Source: an uncultured Oscillospiraceae bacterium (GTDB taxonomy: Bacteria; Bacillota; Clostridia; Oscillospirales; Oscillospiraceae). Taken from it: DNA of 8,376 bases. The notes beneath the pieces were generated by a model, which was not told the DNA's origin, did no database searches, and saw nothing but the letters and a program-made list of their open reading frames with translations. The DNA lies in contig CAKTOB010000046.1 of assembly GCA_934589525.1 (NCBI GenBank), positions 1 to 8,376 of the forward strand, in the 5' to 3' direction. How positions within the stretch are numbered: the first letter of the stretch is position 1; every line of letters begins with the position of its first letter. This document shows positions 6,615 to 8,376 of the stretch, piece after piece. The position numbers and the translations under genes were made by a program.

Positions 6615-6689
6615 AAGTTCTTATATGTCGGTATAGCCCGTATTTTCGGGCTTTCCCGGCATTTTAGATATGGGGAGAAGTTCTTATAT
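6613..6689. repeat. Two 14-bp direct repeats at the ICE terminus
   Basis: AGAAGTTCTTATAT occurs at 6613-6626 and again at 6676-6689 (63 bp offset, about six helical turns). Repeats near Tn916-family ends serve as Int or Xis binding sites, so these are candidate recombination-complex sites; the assignment to Int or Xis is inference. Confidence 0.6.
6625..6662. other. Two-tier hairpin between the terminal repeats
   Basis: ATGTCGG (6625-6631) pairs with CCGGCAT (6656-6662, one G-U), and inside it AGCCCG (6635-6640) pairs with CGGGCT (6647-6652) around a TATTTT loop. It lies between the two 14-bp repeats. Three T's follow on the plus strand, so weak terminator activity for incoming chromosomal transcription is possible, but a role in DNA architecture is equally likely. 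Confidence 0.45.
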
Positions 6690-6722
6690 ACCCTCATAAC
6701 CTTTTAGGTTTTCCCTCTCAAT

Positions 6723-6744
6723 GGTAGTAAAAAAGTAGTAAATT
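6723..6744. promoter_or_regulatory. Two tandem arm-type integrase sites (Tn916 DR2-like)
   Basis: Two 11-bp units, GGTAGTAAAAA (6723-6733) and AGTAGTAAATT (6734-6744), share GTAGTAAA one helical turn apart. The second is the sequence type bound by the N-terminal arm-binding domain of Tn916 integrase. They sit ten bases beyond the int stop codon, the expected place at this end of the element. Confidence 0.75.
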
Positions 6745-6753
6745 GCTCTGCGG

Positions 6754-7950
6754 CTATGCTGCAATCAGCCTTTCCATTTCAGCCTTTGCGGAAGCGAAAG
6801 TTGCGTGTGCGTAATAATTCAGTGTCATGGTGATATTGGAGTGTCCCATAATATACTGTAACGCTTTCGGGTTCATGCCCGCATTGGCTAAGTTGGTGCA
6901 GAACGTATGACGCAGGGTGTGAGGTGTCATTACTTTGGGTAAGGCTTCCTCATGGCACTTGTTGTACTTCTTCGCAAGCCCCCGGAACATATTATCATAG
7001 CTTGTCGCCGTTTTCGGGCAACCGTCCCGGTTGAGGAAAAGGAAATTGCTGTAACCGTCAATCGTGATCGGCTTCGATCCCTTGCGGTTCTCCAACACGC
7101 GCCCCAACGCTTCATATACTTTTTCACTCATTGGAATTTGTCTGATACCGCTTTCTGTTTTGGGCTTCTCTATGTAGTAGCCTGTTTCCGCGCTCCGTAA
7201 AAGCTGGTGGTCTACATTGATTATCCTGTTTTCAAAATCAAGGTCGGTTTCAGTTAGTCCGCAGAGTTCGGAAACCCTAAGCCCTGTCCCCAGCAGTATG
7301 ATAACCTCGTCACGGTATTTCTGATAGACGCTATCACCTTGCATAAAGGATAAAAGGCTTTCTTCCTGTTCCGCTGTGAGAGGTACTTTCGGCTCTGTGT
7401 CGTCCTCAATCACGGTGTTTAGCTGGAAGTCAAAGGGGTTCTTCCTTATACAGTCGTCCTGTATCGCTGTGTAAAAAGCAGCTTTCAAAGAACGCTTGTC
7501 ATTGCTTATGGTCTTATAGGATATTCCCTTTTCTTTCATGCGCAACGCCCATTCTTTCGCGTCGGACAGTTTCACACTGTCAATGGGGCAGGAACCAAGT
7601 TTATCCGCTTCCAGCAGCTTCATCAGCCGTTCGCGCCCCTTTGTGGTGTTATGCCTTACGTTCCCCCGGTGGCGGTTCTGCTTTGCGTAAAGCTCGCAGA
7701 CGGTCATTTTCTTTCCGATTGTGTCTATCCCGTCGTCAAGGTCTTTCCGTATCTCTTTTTCTTTTTCTCTAAGGGATATGTCGTCACGCTTCCCGGCTGG
7801 GGTCTTGTCCGTAGGTACTAACTTCCACGCATAGACAAATTGCACTTTACCAAAAGTATCGGTATATTTATAAGCATATCTCCCGTCTTTTCTCTGGCTC
7901 TCTCCCGAACGCAAAATGCGGTTTTTATTATCACGTCTTTTCTCCGACAT
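6754..7950 (-). CDS. int: Tn916-family tyrosine recombinase (integrase)
   Basis: This enzyme excises and integrates the ICE by site-specific strand exchange through a 3'-phosphotyrosyl intermediate. The 398 residues align with Tn916 Int throughout (405 in Tn916). Residues ~1-65 are the arm-binding domain (MSEKRRDNKNRIL, then GESQRKDGRYAYKY); ~80-175 the core-binding domain; ~190-398 the catalytic domain. Catalytic residues are all present: Arg225 (GTGLRVSEL), Lys264 (PKTESG), His344 and Arg347 (HTLRHTF), His370 (MGHSN) and nucleophile Tyr379 (TLNYYAHATF), with the same numbering as Tn916. The start at 7950 is chosen over an upstream in-frame ATG (8028) because it has AGGAG (complement of 7959-7963), family N-termini begin here, and the upstream 26 codons cross an inverted repeat and the promoter. 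It lies downstream of xis in the same direction. Confidence 0.96.
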   Translation of the reverse strand: MSEKRRDNKNRILRSGESQRKDGRYAYKYTDTFGKVQFVYAWKLVPTDKTPAGKRDDISLREKEKEIRKDLDDGIDTIGKKMTVCELYAKQNRHRGNVRHNTTKGRERLMKLLEADKLGSCPIDSVKLSDAKEWALRMKEKGISYKTISNDKRSLKAAFYTAIQDDCIRKNPFDFQLNTVIEDDTEPKVPLTAEQEESLLSFMQGDSVYQKYRDEVIILLGTGLRVSELCGLTETDLDFENRIINVDHQLLRSAETGYYIEKPKTESGIRQIPMSEKVYEALGRVLENRKGSKPITIDGYSNFLFLNRDGCPKTATSYDNMFRGLAKKYNKCHEEALPKVMTPHTLRHTFCTNLANAGMNPKALQYIMGHSNITMTLNYYAHATFASAKAEMERLIAA

Positions 7951-7974
7951 TGTTTTTGCTCCTTTCCGTGTCGG

Positions 7975-8023
7975 AAAGAGCCTTGATATGCTTATATTTA
8001 TTATAGCACATTCAAGGCTCTTT
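7975..8023. repeat. Perfect 12-bp inverted repeat between xis and int
   Basis: AAAGAGCCTTGA (7975-7986) is the exact inverse of TCAAGGCTCTTT (8012-8023), with a 25-base AT-rich loop. Read on the plus strand it ends in TTTTT, a terminator-like form that could stop antisense transcripts coming out of int. Read on the minus strand, only transcripts arriving from xis would contain both arms. Its loop carries the candidate int promoter. Confidence 0.6.
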
Positions 8024-8028
8024 TTCAC
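8000..8028 (-). promoter_or_regulatory. Candidate int promoter
   Basis: On the minus strand GTGAAA (8028-8023, 4/6) is followed after 17 bp by a perfect extended -10, TGCTATAAT (8008-8000). Transcription would begin near 7993, about 40 bases before the int start codon. The -10 lies in the loop of the inverted repeat and the -35 overlaps its arm. Confidence 0.6.
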
Positions 8029-8039
8029 TATCTTTTTCG

Positions 8040-8243
8040 CTAAATTGCGTCCAGTGTGTCGATGATTTTTTCAAACTGTTTCCTCTTGATCTGAATACGA
8101 TTCCCGTTCAAGATCACCCAGCCCGCCGTAGGGTTTTCCTCCGCAAGTTTCCGCAGTTTGTTCTCTCCAATGCGGAAATATTTTGACGCTTCCTCAATCG
8201 TAAGCGTGTACTTTTCCCAAATAGGCACATCAGCATTGTTCAT
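8040..8243 (-). CDS. xis: Tn916-family excisionase
   Basis: A small DNA-bending protein that directs the integrase towards excision. Started at the ATG at 8243 it has 67 residues, the same as Tn916 Xis, and the sequence is very close to it: [20 protein letters not shown] (7-26), [12 protein letters not shown] (27-38), [20 protein letters not shown] (46-65). It has the winged-helix fold of the MerR/AlpA-like excisionases. The ribosome site is AAAGGGGG (complement of 8253-8260), nine bases away. A longer in-frame start at 8318 is rejected because it would add 25 residues absent from the family and cross a structured region. It precedes int by 89 bp in the same direction, so both can be made from one readthrough transcript, while int also has its own candidate promoter. 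Confidence 0.94.
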   Translation of the reverse strand: MNNADVPIWEKYTLTIEEASKYFRIGENKLRKLAEENPTAGWVILNGNRIQIKRKQFEKIIDTLDAI

Positions 8244-8290
8244 TCTATAAATCCCCCTTTCAAAAATGGGTAAAAGGTTAATAGTGAAAA

Positions 8291-8361
8291 GGGGCTGTGA
8301 TCGGACGGTTATTAGCATAACCTCATGGGAATTTCACCCCGGCATGGTTCTCATGCAGCCC
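8291..8361. other. Compact multi-hairpin region upstream of xis
   Basis: An outer stem GGGCTG (8292-8297) with CAGCCC (8356-8361) encloses a perfect hairpin GGTTAT-TAGC-ATAACC (8307-8322), a short GGG/CCC pairing (about 8328-8340) and GCATG-GTTCT-CATGC (8342-8356). On the minus strand, the direction of xis, the outer stem is followed by TTTT, like an attenuator or a structured leader RNA. It may also be a protein-binding or processing site of the ICE. The right edge of the window cuts off further context. Confidence 0.45.
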
Positions 8362-8376
8362 TACCCATTGCCTGCG

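Larger units (their letters stand above)
6585..8376. mobile_element. int/xis end of a Tn916/Tn1549-family integrative conjugative element
   Basis: The stretch contains a Tn916-type tyrosine integrase, its excisionase and the arm-type binding sites in the order known for that family (end, sites, int, xis). It extends beyond the right edge, so conjugation, cargo and the other end are not seen. The outer boundary is placed between 6582 and 6613, where DUF1016 homology ends in an AT-rich stretch; Tn916-family elements favour AT-rich targets and leave short coupling sequences, so the exact base cannot be fixed. About 170 bp separate the boundary from the int stop codon. Confidence 0.85.

Noticed and set aside
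6698..6714. Small AACCT-TTT-AGGTT hairpin followed by TTT as an int terminator
   Set aside because: The stem is only five pairs, the T run is on the plus strand, and the int gene runs on the minus strand.
7951..8028. Longer N-terminus for the integrase starting at 8028
   Set aside because: The added 26 residues are absent from Tn916-family integrases, cross the inverted repeat and promoter, and the ATG at 7950 has a proper ribosome site.
8244..8318. Longer N-terminus for the excisionase starting at 8318
   Set aside because: The start at 8243 gives exactly 67 residues, as in Tn916 Xis, and has its own ribosome site; the added part begins inside a hairpin.
8291..8366. tRNA gene on the plus strand (GGGGCTG start, ACCCA near the end)
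   Set aside because: The expected T arm with a seven-base TTCRANT loop and a five-pair anticodon arm with seven-base loop cannot be formed; the hairpins have four- and five-base loops.
1..8376. CRISPR array, rRNA genes or an antibiotic-resistance cargo
   Set aside because: No regularly spaced repeats, no rRNA-like conserved sequence and no resistance gene motifs were seen; any ICE cargo must lie beyond the right edge.

Overview
The window looks like chromosomal DNA of a gut-type Firmicute (Clostridia, probably Oscillospiraceae or Ruminococcaceae), with the end of an integrative and conjugative element (ICE) on its right. The evidence is protein style (a short clostridial alpha-glucan phosphorylase, a sporulation sigma-K N-terminus, a Tn916-type integrase with excisionase), strong AGGAGG-type ribosome binding sites, and a moderately GC-rich left half. 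The genus cannot be fixed from this sequence alone.

Left part (1-3244), intact core genes: a leftward alpha-glucan (glycogen/maltodextrin) phosphorylase gene and a rightward AraC-family regulator gene. They diverge from a 113-bp intergenic region that carries a candidate promoter for each. The arrangement is compatible with the regulator controlling glucan breakdown, but no operator can be proven.

Middle part (3245-6614), a mosaic of accessory and broken genes, all rightward. It opens with the first ~53 codons of sigK, cut off abruptly. An operon-like run follows: an unrecognised but conserved-looking 181-aa protein, a pRiA4b ORF-3-like protein whose start seems disrupted by a one-base frameshift, and a DMT/EamA transporter. 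The transporter overlaps by 8 nt the start of a Gfo/Idh/MocA-type oxidoreductase, which stops making sense after ~51 codons exactly where a 13-bp direct repeat begins. Next come a C-terminal fragment of an unidentified protein, two inverted repeats, and the N-terminal third of a DUF1016/YhcG-type nuclease. So this stretch holds four probable gene fragments and one probable frameshift, with at least three junctions. It reads as a decayed integration and recombination site.

Right part (~6585-8376), the int/xis end of a Tn916/Tn1549-family ICE that appears to have inserted into the DUF1016 gene and continues past the right edge. From the boundary inwards it has paired 14-bp direct repeats, a two-tier hairpin, two tandem 11-bp arm-type integrase sites, a tyrosine recombinase with all catalytic residues, a 12-bp inverted repeat whose loop contains the likely int promoter, a 67-aa excisionase, and a compact multi-hairpin region upstream of xis.

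No wholly new defence or metabolic system is clearly visible. The most interesting points are the truncated sigK (possible half of a skin-like split gene), the repeat-bounded truncations, the DUF1016::ICE junction, and the unexplained structured sequences around xis and int.
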